DNA of 64,000 nucleotides, from contig NZ_JALKCV010000002.1 of NCBI RefSeq assembly GCF_023634065.1, forward strand, positions 310,001 to 374,000. The letters run 5' to 3'. Shown here in pieces: positions 1-7,564 of the stretch. Every line of letters begins with the position of its first letter. Position 1 is the stretch's first letter. The notes beneath the pieces were generated by a model that worked only from the letters and a program-made list of their open reading frames with translations, did no database searches and was not told the origin of the DNA. Origin of the DNA: Microbulbifer litoralis (GTDB lineage Bacteria; Pseudomonadota; Gammaproteobacteria; Pseudomonadales; Cellvibrionaceae). Both the position numbers and the translations under genes were made by a program.

Positions 1-37
1 CCGAAACTTGAGCTGTAAAGAATGATGTGAGGAGAGC

Positions 38-817
38 GTGGCCTCGGATAAAGAAGTATTTACCCGGATCGACGATGACGATGAGATTGCGGCACTGGTA
101 CAGGCGCTGGCGGAGCCGGGCGCGGCGTCGCTGTCGCTGGAAAACGCGAGCGGGAGCGTGCGCGGACGCGCGCTGCCGGTGACGGTGCGGGTCGAGGAGC
201 TCGGCCGCACGCTGTCACTGGCGGTGAGCGCACCGGCAGATGAGGAGCGGGCGTTGCGACGCGGCGCCGGTTTTCGGTTGCTGGCGCGGGTGCGTCGCGG
301 CGAGCTGCGCACGCCGGTGCTGTCTGCCGGGCGGTTTTCCTACCGGGACGGGCGCCTGCTGTGCCGCTGTGCCTACCCGGCGGAGATGGAGCTGCGCCAG
401 CGCCGCGACACTTTTCGTGCAGCACTGGCGTCGGGCATGGCGGTGACGGCGCGGCTTTATCGCACCGGCAGCATCGGCAGCAGGCGGAGCGCGCACGCGT
501 CCGGCGCATTGTGCGACCTGTCGCTGGAGGGTTGCCAATTGACCCTGCCGATGAAAGCGGCCGTCGATGGCGATCTCTACGAGGTCGAGCTGTGTTTTCC
601 CGACGGTACTGTCTTTGCCGTGCGCGGCCGGCCCCGCCACCGGCGGCCGGATCCTCTGCACGGTCGTCTGCAGGTGGGCTTTGCTTTCGTCGGCCTGGAT
701 CGCACACAGTTGCGGCGGCTGGGTTTTTACGTGCGCGAAATCGAGCGCGAGGCGGCGCGCACCGCCGACGGCGAGCGCGCCAATTTACAGCCCTCTCCGT
801 TGTTCCGCAGTCGCTAA
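38..817 (+). CDS. PilZ domain c-di-GMP receptor, YcgR-like flagellar brake
   Basis: Predicted cytoplasmic c-di-GMP receptor of 259 aa. The N-terminal half (about 1-110) is a beta-rich region with the layout of the YcgR N-terminal domain. The C-terminal half is a PilZ domain: an arginine-rich RQRRDTFR stretch supplies the RxxxR motif and CDLSLEGCQL supplies the (D/N)xSxxG motif, the two elements that grip c-di-GMP. The start is GTG at 38, preceded by GGAG at 31-34. Its position directly before fliD, with the fliD promoter overlapping its stop codon, suggests it acts on the flagellar motor as YcgR does: slowing or biasing rotation when c-di-GMP is high. Motif assignment is firm; the flagellar-brake role is inferred from context. 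A general PilZ adaptor is the alternative. Confidence 0.85.
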   Translation: MASDKEVFTRIDDDDEIAALVQALAEPGAASLSLENASGSVRGRALPVTVRVEELGRTLSLAVSAPADEERALRRGAGFRLLARVRRGELRTPVLSAGRFSYRDGRLLCRCAYPAEMELRQRRDTFRAALASGMAVTARLYRTGSIGSRRSAHASGALCDLSLEGCQLTLPMKAAVDGDLYEVELCFPDGTVFAVRGRPRHRRPDPLHGRLQVGFAFVGLDRTQLRRLGFYVREIEREAARTADGERANLQPSPLFRSR

Positions 818-841
818 AGTCCGGCGCCACCGGGCCGATAG
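815..841 (+). promoter_or_regulatory. Sigma-28 (FliA) promoter for fliD
   Basis: TAAAGTCC at 815-822, an 11-base spacer, then GCCGATAG at 834-841. This is very close to the enteric FliA consensus TAAAGTTT-N11-GCCGATAA. The -35 element includes the TAA stop codon of the upstream PilZ gene, and fliD starts about 100 bases downstream. It indicates late (class 3) flagellar expression of the fliD operon. Confidence 0.85.
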
Positions 842-941
842 TCAGAAAAAGCGGGTATAGCCGGGCTTTATCGGTGCCTTCCCCCTGTGGCGACCGTTCA
901 AAATGGTCGGCAATCATTCATCCCTATTTTGAGGACATTAC

Positions 942-2291
942 ATGGCCAGTATTTCATCCCTGGGTATCGGATCCGGCCTGGACCTGAACAGTCTCCTCGA
1001 CCAGCTGGAATCGTCGGAGCGCCAGCAACTGACGCCCATCGTTGCACAGCAGAACAGTTACGAAGCCAGGATCTCCGCCTTCGGCACCCTGGAAAGCGCA
1101 CTGTCCAAATTCCGCGATGCCGCGGCCGAGCTCGCCGATGCCGATACCTTCAGGGCGGTAAAAACCGAACTCTCCGGGGAATCCCTGTCGGTCAGTGCCG
1201 ACGAGGAGGCCGTGGTGGGCAGCTACGATATCGAGGTGACGCAGAAGGCGCGCAGCTACAGCGTCGCCACTGGCGGCGTGGCGGACAAGACCGAAAACCT
1301 CGGCGGCGGCAGCGTATCCTTCACGCTCGGCAACGGCGATAACTTCAGTGTGGATATCGGCGGCGACGACAGCTCGCTGGAGGATATCCGCGATGCCATC
1401 AACGACGCCGACGCCGGCGTCACCGCCTCGATCATCGACGACGGCAGCGACCAGCCCTACCGGCTGGTGCTGTCATCCACCGATACCGGCACCGATGCCG
1501 CCATCGAGTCGGTGGACTTCGGCGCGCTGTCCGGCAGCGTCAGTCTCGATACCGGGACCGAAGTCGCCGCCCGCAACGCCGAGTTGACCGTCAACGGTAT
1601 CGCCATCGAGAGCCAGGGCAACCGCGTGGAGGACGCCATCCAGGGTGTGACCCTGAATGTTTCCGAGACCGGCAGTGCCAACCTGGATATCACCCGCGAC
1701 AGCGGCTCGGTGGAGGGCGATATCGAGAACTTTGTCTCCGCCTACAACGACCTGCAGGAGACGATGTCCAGCCTGACTGACTACAACAGCGAATCCGGCA
1801 GCGCCGGCACCCTGCTCGGCAACGCCACCGTGCGCGGCGTGCAGACCCAGCTGCGCAACCTGATGGGCGACGCGGTGGACGGAGGCGAGTTCAGCACCCT
1901 GACGGACCTGGGCATCACCCTGCAACTGGACGGCACCCTGGAGCTGGACGAAGAGACCCTGGCCGAGGCGGTGGACAACCAGCTCGGCGATCTGGCCGAT
2001 TTCTTTGCCGGCGCCTCCGACGAGGCGAGCGGTTTTGCCGGCCGCATGGACACCGCCCTGGGCGCGGTGCTGGAGGAGGGCGGTACCCTGGAAAGTGCCA
2101 CCGACGGCCTCGAGACCCGCATCGAGGGATTGGAGCAGACCTACGATCGCACCGAATCCCGCATAGAGGACACCATCGAGCGCTACCGCTCGCAGTTTGC
2201 CGAACTGGATAGCCTGATCGCGCAGATGAATTCCACCAGCAGCTATCTCACCGAACAGTTCGATGCGCTCAGTGCGCAACTGGGACAATAA
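942..2291 (+). CDS. fliD: Flagellar filament cap protein FliD (HAP2)
   Basis: Filament-capping protein of 449 aa that sits on the filament tip and helps fold and insert exported flagellin. The N-terminus (ISSLGIGSGLDLNSLLDQL) is the classic FliD_N motif with the conserved GSGLDL core; the C-terminal third contains the FliD_C region with a long heptad-rich helix (about 385-445) ending in the usual YLTEQFDAL-type sequence. The middle is rich in Asp, Gly and Thr, typical of the variable exposed domains. Start ATG has a GAGGA ribosome-binding site. Length is similar to enteric FliD. It is followed after 18 bases by fliS and shares the sigma-28 promoter at 815-841. Confidence 0.97.
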   Translation: MASISSLGIGSGLDLNSLLDQLESSERQQLTPIVAQQNSYEARISAFGTLESALSKFRDAAAELADADTFRAVKTELSGESLSVSADEEAVVGSYDIEVTQKARSYSVATGGVADKTENLGGGSVSFTLGNGDNFSVDIGGDDSSLEDIRDAINDADAGVTASIIDDGSDQPYRLVLSSTDTGTDAAIESVDFGALSGSVSLDTGTEVAARNAELTVNGIAIESQGNRVEDAIQGVTLNVSETGSANLDITRDSGSVEGDIENFVSAYNDLQETMSSLTDYNSESGSAGTLLGNATVRGVQTQLRNLMGDAVDGGEFSTLTDLGITLQLDGTLELDEETLAEAVDNQLGDLADFFAGASDEASGFAGRMDTALGAVLEEGGTLESATDGLETRIEGLEQTYDRTESRIEDTIERYRSQFAELDSLIAQMNSTSSYLTEQFDALSAQLGQ

Positions 2292-2309
2292 CGCAAGGAG
2301 AATGCAGCG

Positions 2310-2714
2310 ATGAAAACAATGAGAGCCGCGGGCGGCGCCGCCGCCTATTCCCGGGTGGGGGTGGAGAGCGATGTCCTGTCCGCCAGCCCGCACCGGCTGA
2401 TTACGCTGCTGTTTGACGGCGCCGACAGCGCCATCCGCCGGGCCGCGGTATACCTGCAGGACGGCAATGTGGCCGAGCGCGGCAAATCCATTTCCAAGGC
2501 ACTGGATATCGTCAACAACGGCCTGCTGGCATCGCTCGATCGCGAGCGCGGCGGCGAACTGGCCGGCAATATGGCCGCGCTGTACGATTACATCGCGCGG
2601 CTGCTGCTGCGCGCCAACCTGCGCGGCGACGCCGCGGCACTGGACGAGGCCGGCCGCCTGCTGCGGGAGCTGGCCTCCGCCTGGCGCGAAATCGACCCAC
2701 AGGGGGCGCCATGA
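2310..2714 (+). CDS. fliS: Flagellar export chaperone FliS
   Basis: Small cytoplasmic chaperone (134 aa) that binds the C-terminal helix of flagellin and stops premature polymerisation before export. The sequence has the family signature: AYSRVGVESDVLSASPHRL near the N-terminus, followed by LITLLFDGA and the helical bundle ending in LLRELASAWREI. The start ATG follows an AAGGAG site at 2294-2299. The stop codon overlaps the ATG of the next gene (ATGA), so fliS and fliT are translationally coupled. Confidence 0.96.
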   Translation: MKTMRAAGGAAAYSRVGVESDVLSASPHRLITLLFDGADSAIRRAAVYLQDGNVAERGKSISKALDIVNNGLLASLDRERGGELAGNMAALYDYIARLLLRANLRGDAAALDEAGRLLRELASAWREIDPQGAP

Positions 2715-3091
2715 CAAAGCCCGTTATCGAGGGCGCGCCGATGTCCGCGGACCGGCTGCTGGCCGCCTACGCCAACCTGCTGGCACGCTCCAGCCGCATG
2801 CTCGCCTGCATGCACGAACGGGACTGGTTCTCGCTGGTGGAGGAGCAGTCCAGTTACGTAATCGAGGTGGAATCCCTGTCCAAGGCCGAGGGCAATCTGG
2901 AACTCAGTACCGAACAGCGCGAGCGCAAGGCGGAACTGCTGGAGCGGATTCTCGAACAGGATATGGAGATCCGCCGCGGCCTGCTGGAACGCCGCGAGGA
3001 ACTGCAGAAACTGATCGGCGTGTCCCAGCGCAAGCGCGACCTGGCCCGCTCCTACGGCGTGCGGCCGCTGTTCGACAAAGGGCCGCCGTGA
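2711..3091 (+). CDS. fliT: Flagellar protein FliT-like chaperone
   Basis: A 126-aa all-helical protein whose place after fliS (fliD-fliS-fliT is the enteric order) and heptad-rich sequence identify it as FliT-like. In enteric bacteria FliT is the export chaperone for FliD and, when free, inhibits FlhDC; flhDC lies only 2 kb downstream here, so the same feedback loop is possible. The sequence is divergent and assignment rests as much on context as on residues. ATG at 2711 overlaps the fliS stop; a second in-frame ATG at 2741 would give a shorter N-terminus. The stop overlaps the GTG start of the following gene. Confidence 0.8.
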   Translation: MTKPVIEGAPMSADRLLAAYANLLARSSRMLACMHERDWFSLVEEQSSYVIEVESLSKAEGNLELSTEQRERKAELLERILEQDMEIRRGLLERREELQKLIGVSQRKRDLARSYGVRPLFDKGPP

Positions 3092-4092
3092 GCGGTATCA
3101 CCCCGATTCTCGATACCCTGCTGCACCAGGTGCTGGGCAAGCGGGTGGATGTGCCACTGGTGCGGGACTTTCCCGAACCGGTGCGGCCCACCTCGCCCGG
3201 AGAGGCGGTGCAGCCGGCGCGCAGCGACTCGCGCCTGGATCCCCGCGCGCCACTGCCACAGGCCGCGGCAGCGCAGGGCGGCGGGGCCCGCGCAGGTACC
3301 CCCCCGGCTGCCGCTCCGCCGGTGCCGGCCGAAAACACCTCCACCCTGACCCATTTCAGCGGCGCCGCCCGCACCATCGCCGATCTTTTGCAGCGCTATC
3401 CCGCGCCACCGTCCGCCGTCCGCCCACCGGCACCGCTGCTGCCGGTGCCGGCGCGGGATGGCGCGCAACTGGCGCAGCGGTTGCAGGGCAGTATTGAAAA
3501 CAGCGGCCTCTTCTACGAATCCCACCTGCGCAACCGCCTGTCTGGCGGTGGCAACCTGCAGTCGCTGGCGCGCGAACCGCAGATGCGGCTGACGCAGGCG
3601 CCGCCGGCCGCGGAAGTGCCAGTGAATATGCCGGAGAAAGTGTCGGCGGAAGAACCGGCCGGGTCCTCCCAGCCGCGGCGCCTGCCGCTGGACAGCGGCG
3701 CGGCCGACGCGTTGCAGGGCCTGCTGCGACACCAGCTGGAACTGCTGGCCACCCCGGTGCTGCGCTGGGAGGGAGAAATCTGGTCCGGGATTTTTGCGGC
3801 GCTGGTGCTGCAACCGCCGGAGCAACGGCCCGCACGCGACAGGGATGCGCCCGATGGCGACGGCGAGCGGGCGGATGCGGAGGAACGCTGGCAGACGCAA
3901 CTGCAGTTGCAGCTTCCCGGGCTGGGCGACATTCACGCGCAGTTGGGCCTGTACGGCGAGCGGTTGGCGCTGACGCTGTCTGCACCGGAGGCGGCTGCGG
4001 TGCGGCTGGAGGCCGCCGCCGGCACGCTGCGTGAACGGTTGCGCGATCGCGGCCTGGGTGAGTTGTCACTGACTGTGGAGCCGCTGGCATGA
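3088..4092 (+). CDS. FliK-like hook-length control protein (C-terminal Flg_hook domain)
   Basis: Predicted 334-aa secreted ruler-like flagellar protein. The first two thirds are low-complexity Pro/Ala/Arg-rich, as in FliK ruler regions. The last ~110 residues form a FliK C-terminal (Flg_hook) domain, recognisable by the LQLQLPGLGDIHAQLGLYG strand pattern and the LRERLRDRGLGELSLTV ending. The GTG start at 3088 overlaps the previous TGA; an upstream extension in this frame would only be a shadow of fliS/fliT. It is part of a tightly overlapping operon and its stop overlaps the next ATG. Family is clear from the C-terminus. Whether this is the main FliK or a paralogue cannot be told, because the hook genes are not in the window. 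Confidence 0.8.
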   Translation: MSGITPILDTLLHQVLGKRVDVPLVRDFPEPVRPTSPGEAVQPARSDSRLDPRAPLPQAAAAQGGGARAGTPPAAAPPVPAENTSTLTHFSGAARTIADLLQRYPAPPSAVRPPAPLLPVPARDGAQLAQRLQGSIENSGLFYESHLRNRLSGGGNLQSLAREPQMRLTQAPPAAEVPVNMPEKVSAEEPAGSSQPRRLPLDSGAADALQGLLRHQLELLATPVLRWEGEIWSGIFAALVLQPPEQRPARDRDAPDGDGERADAEERWQTQLQLQLPGLGDIHAQLGLYGERLALTLSAPEAAAVRLEAAAGTLRERLRDRGLGELSLTVEPLA

Positions 4093-4400
4093 CGGAAGAC
4101 CGGGATAACCGCGAACGCCGCCGCGCCGTGGCACTGGCCTACCGGGACGGCGACACGGCGCCGCAGGTGGTGGCGCGCGGCTACGGAGAGGTGGCGGAGC
4201 GCATCGTCGCCGAGGCGAGGCGCGAGGGGGTGTTCGTACACGACGCGCCGGAACTGGTGGCACTGCTGATGCAACTGGACCTGGACGAGCGGATTCCGCC
4301 ACGTCTCTACCAGGTGATTGCGGAACTGCTGGTCTGGGTGCGCGAAGTCGCGGAAAACACGCACACGGAGGCCCCGCATCCACCGGCGCGGCCCGAATAA
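4089..4400 (+). CDS. FlhB C-terminal-domain paralogue (FlhB2/YscU-type switch-like protein)
   Basis: A 103-aa protein matching only the cytoplasmic C-terminal portion of FlhB, the type III export substrate-specificity switch. The segment RRAVALAYRDGDTAPQVVARG through IPPRLYQVIAELLVWV aligns by eye with the part of FlhB that follows the NPTH autocleavage site. The four membrane helices and the NPTH motif are absent; RERRR stands where NPTH would be. Such stand-alone FlhB-C proteins occur beside fliK in several proteobacteria, and some can replace the cleaved FlhB fragment. It overlaps the FliK-like gene (ATGA), which fits a shared role in the hook-to-filament switch. That role is inference. 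Confidence 0.85.
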   Translation: MTEDRDNRERRRAVALAYRDGDTAPQVVARGYGEVAERIVAEARREGVFVHDAPELVALLMQLDLDERIPPRLYQVIAELLVWVREVAENTHTEAPHPPARPE

Positions 4401-5065
4401 GCCGGGGGGATGGGAAGGCAGGGATTATTCGCCAAACCGGTTTTTCATGACCGGGCTTTGCAGCAAAGTTTTGTCATTTGGCTTTTTCTGTGATCTACGT
4501 CACAAAAATTGACATATGGTATTTTGTAAGACAAAAATGACAGAAAAGTTCTCATTGTTGTGGTACTTTTTGCCAAAAAAGAGAACTGAATCACTGTTTA
4601 AGTGAGATCAGAGTCTCATTTAGGTGACTTTTTTCCGGTGAAAGAGGCGTGCAGGATATTTCTGTTCTCATGGATCTATCCGCAAAAAACAAGTTGATGG
4701 TCTTGGGGCCGGCGGTTTCGCAAGAACCGATCGGGACAACCACAACAACGATAATGCCTGTTCGGGCCAACCCGTGGGGGGTGGTTGACGAGAGCGGACA
4801 GATTGTTTCCCCGGGGGAGACACCGCGACAAACAACAGGAAACTTTCGTGGCAGCGGAGGTTTCCAGAGACGCATCCGGCTACCAGGAAAGGTGGCGGTG
4901 CAGTGGGCACAGGAGTGATTGCTGTCCCGGCGCAGCTGCGCCGGTGGCGCTGGGGTTTTGCGTGGTTCCTTGGGTGCAGTCGCCCGCGGTTCCGTCTATC
5001 GGGGCCGAACAGGCTGGGGGATCGGGGTTCGCCCCGTATCTGGTGACCAAAGGAGACAACCAGCA
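4401..5065 (+). promoter_or_regulatory. Long AT-rich upstream region of flhDC
   Basis: A 665-bp gap without a convincing gene. The first 250 bases (about 4440-4650) are markedly AT-rich against GC-rich surroundings and contain a perfect CRP palindrome at 4489-4504 followed by TTGACA at 4509-4514. If CRP acts from -41.5, the hexamer TGTAAG at 4525-4530 would be the -10 element, leaving a leader of over 500 nt before flhD. Long, heavily regulated leaders are also typical of enteric flhDC. The short open frame from GTG 4649 to 4918 has unusual composition and no proper ribosome-binding site. Confidence 0.6.
4489..4504. promoter_or_regulatory. CRP binding site upstream of flhDC
   Basis: TGTGA-TCTACG-TCACA: both half-sites match the CRP/Vfr consensus TGTGA-N6-TCACA exactly. 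It lies 569 bp (centre to start codon) upstream of flhD in the only AT-rich part of the gap. Enteric flhDC is activated by cAMP-CRP, so the function is well precedented. Confidence 0.85.
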
Positions 5066-5371
5066 ATGAAGTTGGACACCAATATTGACGAAATCCAGGA
5101 TATTAACCTGACTTACCTGCTGCTCGCCCAGCGCCTTTTGAAGGAAGATTACAACACCGCCATGTTCCGCCTGAAAATCGAGCCGTCGATGGCGGATGTA
5201 CTGGTCTCGCTGACGGCCAGGCAACTGACCAAACTGGCGCGTACCAACCAACTGTTGTTCCGCCTGCATATCGACGATGCGGATCAACTCTCCAAGCTGA
5301 CCGGCAACAGCCGGGTCCAGGATCTCAGCCAGATGCACACGGCACTCCTGATGTCTTCCTGTTCAGCTTGA
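5066..5371 (+). CDS. flhD: Flagellar master regulator subunit FlhD
   Basis: Subunit of the FlhD4C2 activator that switches on class 2 flagellar promoters together with sigma-70 RNA polymerase. The 101-aa sequence carries the diagnostic FlhD core: [20 protein letters not shown] near the N-terminus, then [20 protein letters not shown] and LFRL. FlhD proteins are about 105-119 aa. The ATG at 5066 follows AAAGGAG at about 5049-5055; the open frame extends upstream but that extension has no FlhD similarity. flhC follows after 10 bases. FlhDC is typical of Enterobacterales and Betaproteobacteria, whereas most marine gammaproteobacteria use FleQ/FlrA, so its presence is notable. Confidence 0.95.
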   Translation: MKLDTNIDEIQDINLTYLLLAQRLLKEDYNTAMFRLKIEPSMADVLVSLTARQLTKLARTNQLLFRLHIDDADQLSKLTGNSRVQDLSQMHTALLMSSCSA

Positions 5372-5381
5372 GGGGCGGCCT

Positions 5382-5957
5382 ATGTCGGGGAAAAGTCTTG
5401 TCGGCGAGATGCAGCAGGTGCAGCTCGCCATCGAACTGATCGAACTGAATGCGCGGCTCCAGGTACTGGAATCGGAAACCGACCTGAGCCGCGGTCGCCT
5501 GATCCGGTTGTACAAGGAAGTGCGCGGCATGTCGCCACCCAAGGGCATGCTGCCGTTTTCCACGGACTGGTTTATCACCTGGATGCCGAACATCCACTCC
5601 TCGCTATTCTATGGCATCTACCGCCGCATGACCGAGGAGCAGGGCTGTGAACGTATGGAGGGCTTTGTCAAAGCCTACCGGTTGTACCTGGAGCAAGTGG
5701 ATTTGGACGGCGGCGAACCGGTACTCGGGCTGACCCGCGCCTGGACCCTGGTGCGCTTTTTCGAAAGCGGCATGTTCGAGCTGTCTGTGTGTAACAGCTG
5801 CCGCGGGCATTTCGTCAACCACGCCCATACGCCCAGCCAGGATTTTGTCTGTGGTATCTGCCAGCCGCCATCGCGGGCGGGCAAAACCCGCAAGCGCCGC
5901 AAAGCCGATGCGGTGGCGGTCGCAGAAGAGGACGAGGCTTTGGCGGTCGACGCCTGA
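5382..5957 (+). CDS. flhC: Flagellar master regulator subunit FlhC
   Basis: DNA-contacting, zinc-binding partner of FlhD, 191 aa (enteric FlhC is about 192). The N-terminal half shows the conserved pattern [20 protein letters not shown] and [26 protein letters not shown]. The C-terminal half has the zinc cluster of four cysteines: CNSC and, about 20 residues later, CGIC. The last 25 residues are basic then acidic and divergent. The start has a GAGGGG ribosome-binding site and lies 10 bases after flhD, so the two form an operon. Confidence 0.96.
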   Translation: MSGKSLVGEMQQVQLAIELIELNARLQVLESETDLSRGRLIRLYKEVRGMSPPKGMLPFSTDWFITWMPNIHSSLFYGIYRRMTEEQGCERMEGFVKAYRLYLEQVDLDGGEPVLGLTRAWTLVRFFESGMFELSVCNSCRGHFVNHAHTPSQDFVCGICQPPSRAGKTRKRRKADAVAVAEEDEALAVDA

Positions 5958-6383
5958 GCGCTTTCATCTTCCGCGGGTTGCCCGCGGACAGGGAAGGCAG
6001 GGATTGCCTTTGAGACCCGCTTTCCTCCACCGCCCGGACAGGCCGCCGGTACAGCCGGCGTATTCCTGTTGCCGCCTCCATTTCCAGCCCCGCCCCCATT
6101 TTCAATCCCATCTCCGCGCCCAACCCTCAAGAGCGGCGCCCGGCCGCCGATATCACTGTTGAGTGGCGCAGGGTACTGTGATCGCTCGCAAACCGCCGGC
6201 GGTGGAGGTTCCCCGCATCAGTTGTCCGCCGACCGCGGCAATCGGAAGCAGGGGAAGCTTTCGGTGCCAATTGTGCCCGCCTGTCGGTATACCGGACCCG
6301 CCGTGCCCAGTGGCCGAATACACTGAAAACAATGGCTGAACTCCTGGGCCGGCCCGGGCAAAGTGGAAGTGGAGCCTGTGCGT
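5958..6383 (+). other. Intergenic region between flhC and the fimbrial locus
   Basis: A 426-bp GC-rich stretch without a gene I can support on either strand. The first ~150 bases are C-rich repeats of CCGC/CCCC. It contains the sigma-28-like element at 6127-6153. I see no convincing terminator after flhC. Confidence 0.5.
6127..6153 (+). promoter_or_regulatory. Candidate sigma-28 promoter upstream of the secreted-protein/chaperone genes
   Basis: TCAAGAGC at 6127-6134, an 11-base spacer, GCCGATAT at 6146-6153. The -10 is essentially consensus; the -35 has one mismatch in the TAAAG core. The next plus-strand gene starts at 6384, leaving a ~220-nt leader. Weaker than the fliD promoter and in GC-rich DNA where chance matches are possible. 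Confidence 0.4.
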
Positions 6384-6719
6384 ATGAAGTGTCGGAAGAT
6401 AGCGATCGGCGCCCTGCTGTGGGGCGGTGTTGTGCTGCCCGCCTCCAATGGCGGTGCCGAGACCAGCGGCAGCGACTCCGCCTCGGCGCGCATTACCCTG
6501 AATATCCCCTCCCAGGCCCACTTCCGCCGGGTCTCCGGCCAGCGCGACAGCCACCAGCTCTGTCTCAGCCATATCCCCGCCGACAACTACTACCTGTCTA
6601 TCCGGACTATCGATGATGGCGTGGCCGCCGAGAAACGCGTGGCCGGGCGCCGCGGACGCTTCTGCGTGCCCGTGTCGGCGTCGCAGCAGGGCAAGATGGT
6701 CGTAATCGTGGCGGAATAG
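6384..6719 (+). CDS. Small secreted protein of unknown function
   Basis: Hypothetical protein of 111 aa with a clear Sec signal peptide: MKCRK basic start, a hydrophobic IGALLWGGVVL core and cleavage expected near SNGGAETS. The mature part (about 85 aa) begins with a beta-like SARITLNIPSQAHF segment and has two cysteines in the mature chain (LCLSH and RFCVPV), which could form a disulfide. The ATG at 6384 has GGAG at 6371-6374; in-frame GTGs at 6363, 6369 and 6378 are less attractive because they would place extra charged residues before the signal peptide. It lies 64 bases upstream of the fimbrial chaperone on the same strand, so it may belong to the pilus system, but I recognise no family. 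Confidence 0.6.
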   Translation: MKCRKIAIGALLWGGVVLPASNGGAETSGSDSASARITLNIPSQAHFRRVSGQRDSHQLCLSHIPADNYYLSIRTIDDGVAAEKRVAGRRGRFCVPVSASQQGKMVVIVAE

Positions 6720-6783
6720 CGGTTTTTCCCGCCCGGCGGCCCGGATAGAATGCAGGTTTTCGCTGCCATCTTTCGCATACGCC

Positions 6784-7476
6784 ATGAAACCACTCGCCGC
6801 ATTTCTGTTGCTGTTGCTCGCCTCTCCCGCGTGGGCCGGCATGTCGCTGGACAAGATCATCGTCTACCTGGACGACGTACCCAATGCCCGCGACGATATC
6901 GTCGTCAGCAACCCGGACGACGAAACCCTCTACCTGCAAACGGAAATCTACCGCGTGGACAATGCCGGCCTGCCGGACGAAAAGCGTGTGCGGGTAGTGA
7001 ACCCGAAGGAATTCAAGCTGCTGGTGAGCCCGGCCAAGGCGGTACTGACCAGCGGCGAGCAGCGCCGCTTCCGGCTGATGTCCCTGGAGCACAACCTGGA
7101 CGAGGAAAAGGTATACCGGGTGACCTTCAAGCCGGTGGTCGGCGATATCAAGACCGATCGCACGGCCCTGAAAATCCTGGTGGCCTACCAGGCGCTGGTG
7201 TTCGTGCAGCCCGGGGACGGTGATTACCAGTTGGAGCTCGAGCGGCAGGACGGCGGTTGGGCGCTGAAAAATACCGGCAATATCAACGTGGAGATCAGCG
7301 GGGTTCAGCACTGCCTGAGCGAGGCCGGCTGCGAACCGCTGGAACTGAAAGGTCGCCTCTATGCCGGTGCATCGCTGCCGATCGACAAGCCGCTGGTCGG
7401 CGGAAAACTGAAACTGTTGGCGCGCAGCAACAAGCAGTCCGGCGAGGAAGAGCTGCCCCTGCCCCCCGCCGGATAG
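6784..7476 (+). CDS. Periplasmic pilus assembly chaperone (PapD-like)
   Basis: Chaperone of 230 aa that would cap pilin subunits in the periplasm and hand them to the usher. It has a signal peptide (MKPLAAFLLLLLASPAWA) and an immunoglobulin-like first domain: the DDIVVSNPDDETLYLQTEIYRV strand pair and the segment RRFRLMSLEHNLDEEKVYRV, which corresponds to the conserved G1-strand neighbourhood. The second domain is shorter and contains a probable disulfide pair (QHCLSEAGCEPL). It faces the fimbrial subunit genes tail to tail, with 88 bp between the two stop codons, instead of lying in their operon. Family assignment is good; the partner usher at 9863-12376 is inferred from proximity. Confidence 0.85.
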   Translation: MKPLAAFLLLLLASPAWAGMSLDKIIVYLDDVPNARDDIVVSNPDDETLYLQTEIYRVDNAGLPDEKRVRVVNPKEFKLLVSPAKAVLTSGEQRRFRLMSLEHNLDEEKVYRVTFKPVVGDIKTDRTALKILVAYQALVFVQPGDGDYQLELERQDGGWALKNTGNINVEISGVQHCLSEAGCEPLELKGRLYAGASLPIDKPLVGGKLKLLARSNKQSGEEELPLPPAG

Positions 7477-7522
7477 AGTCCCATCCCGGATTCCGATACA
7501 ACAGAACCGCCCCCGCCATTGC

Positions 7523-7553
7523 GTAGCCCGGATGCAGCGCAGCGGAATCCGGG
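7523..7553 (+). repeat. REP palindrome
   Basis: Single forward REP unit beginning GTAGCCCGGATGCAGCGCAG, between the convergent chaperone and adhesin genes. The outer arms (CCCGGAT...ATCCGGG) can fold into a hairpin. Confidence 0.85.
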
Positions 7554-7564
7554 GCTGCCAGGGC

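Noticed and set aside
4649..4918. 89-codon open frame in the flhDC leader
   Set aside because: GTG start without a properly spaced ribosome-binding site, odd Thr/Gly/Arg composition and no recognisable motif. A regulatory uORF is not excluded.
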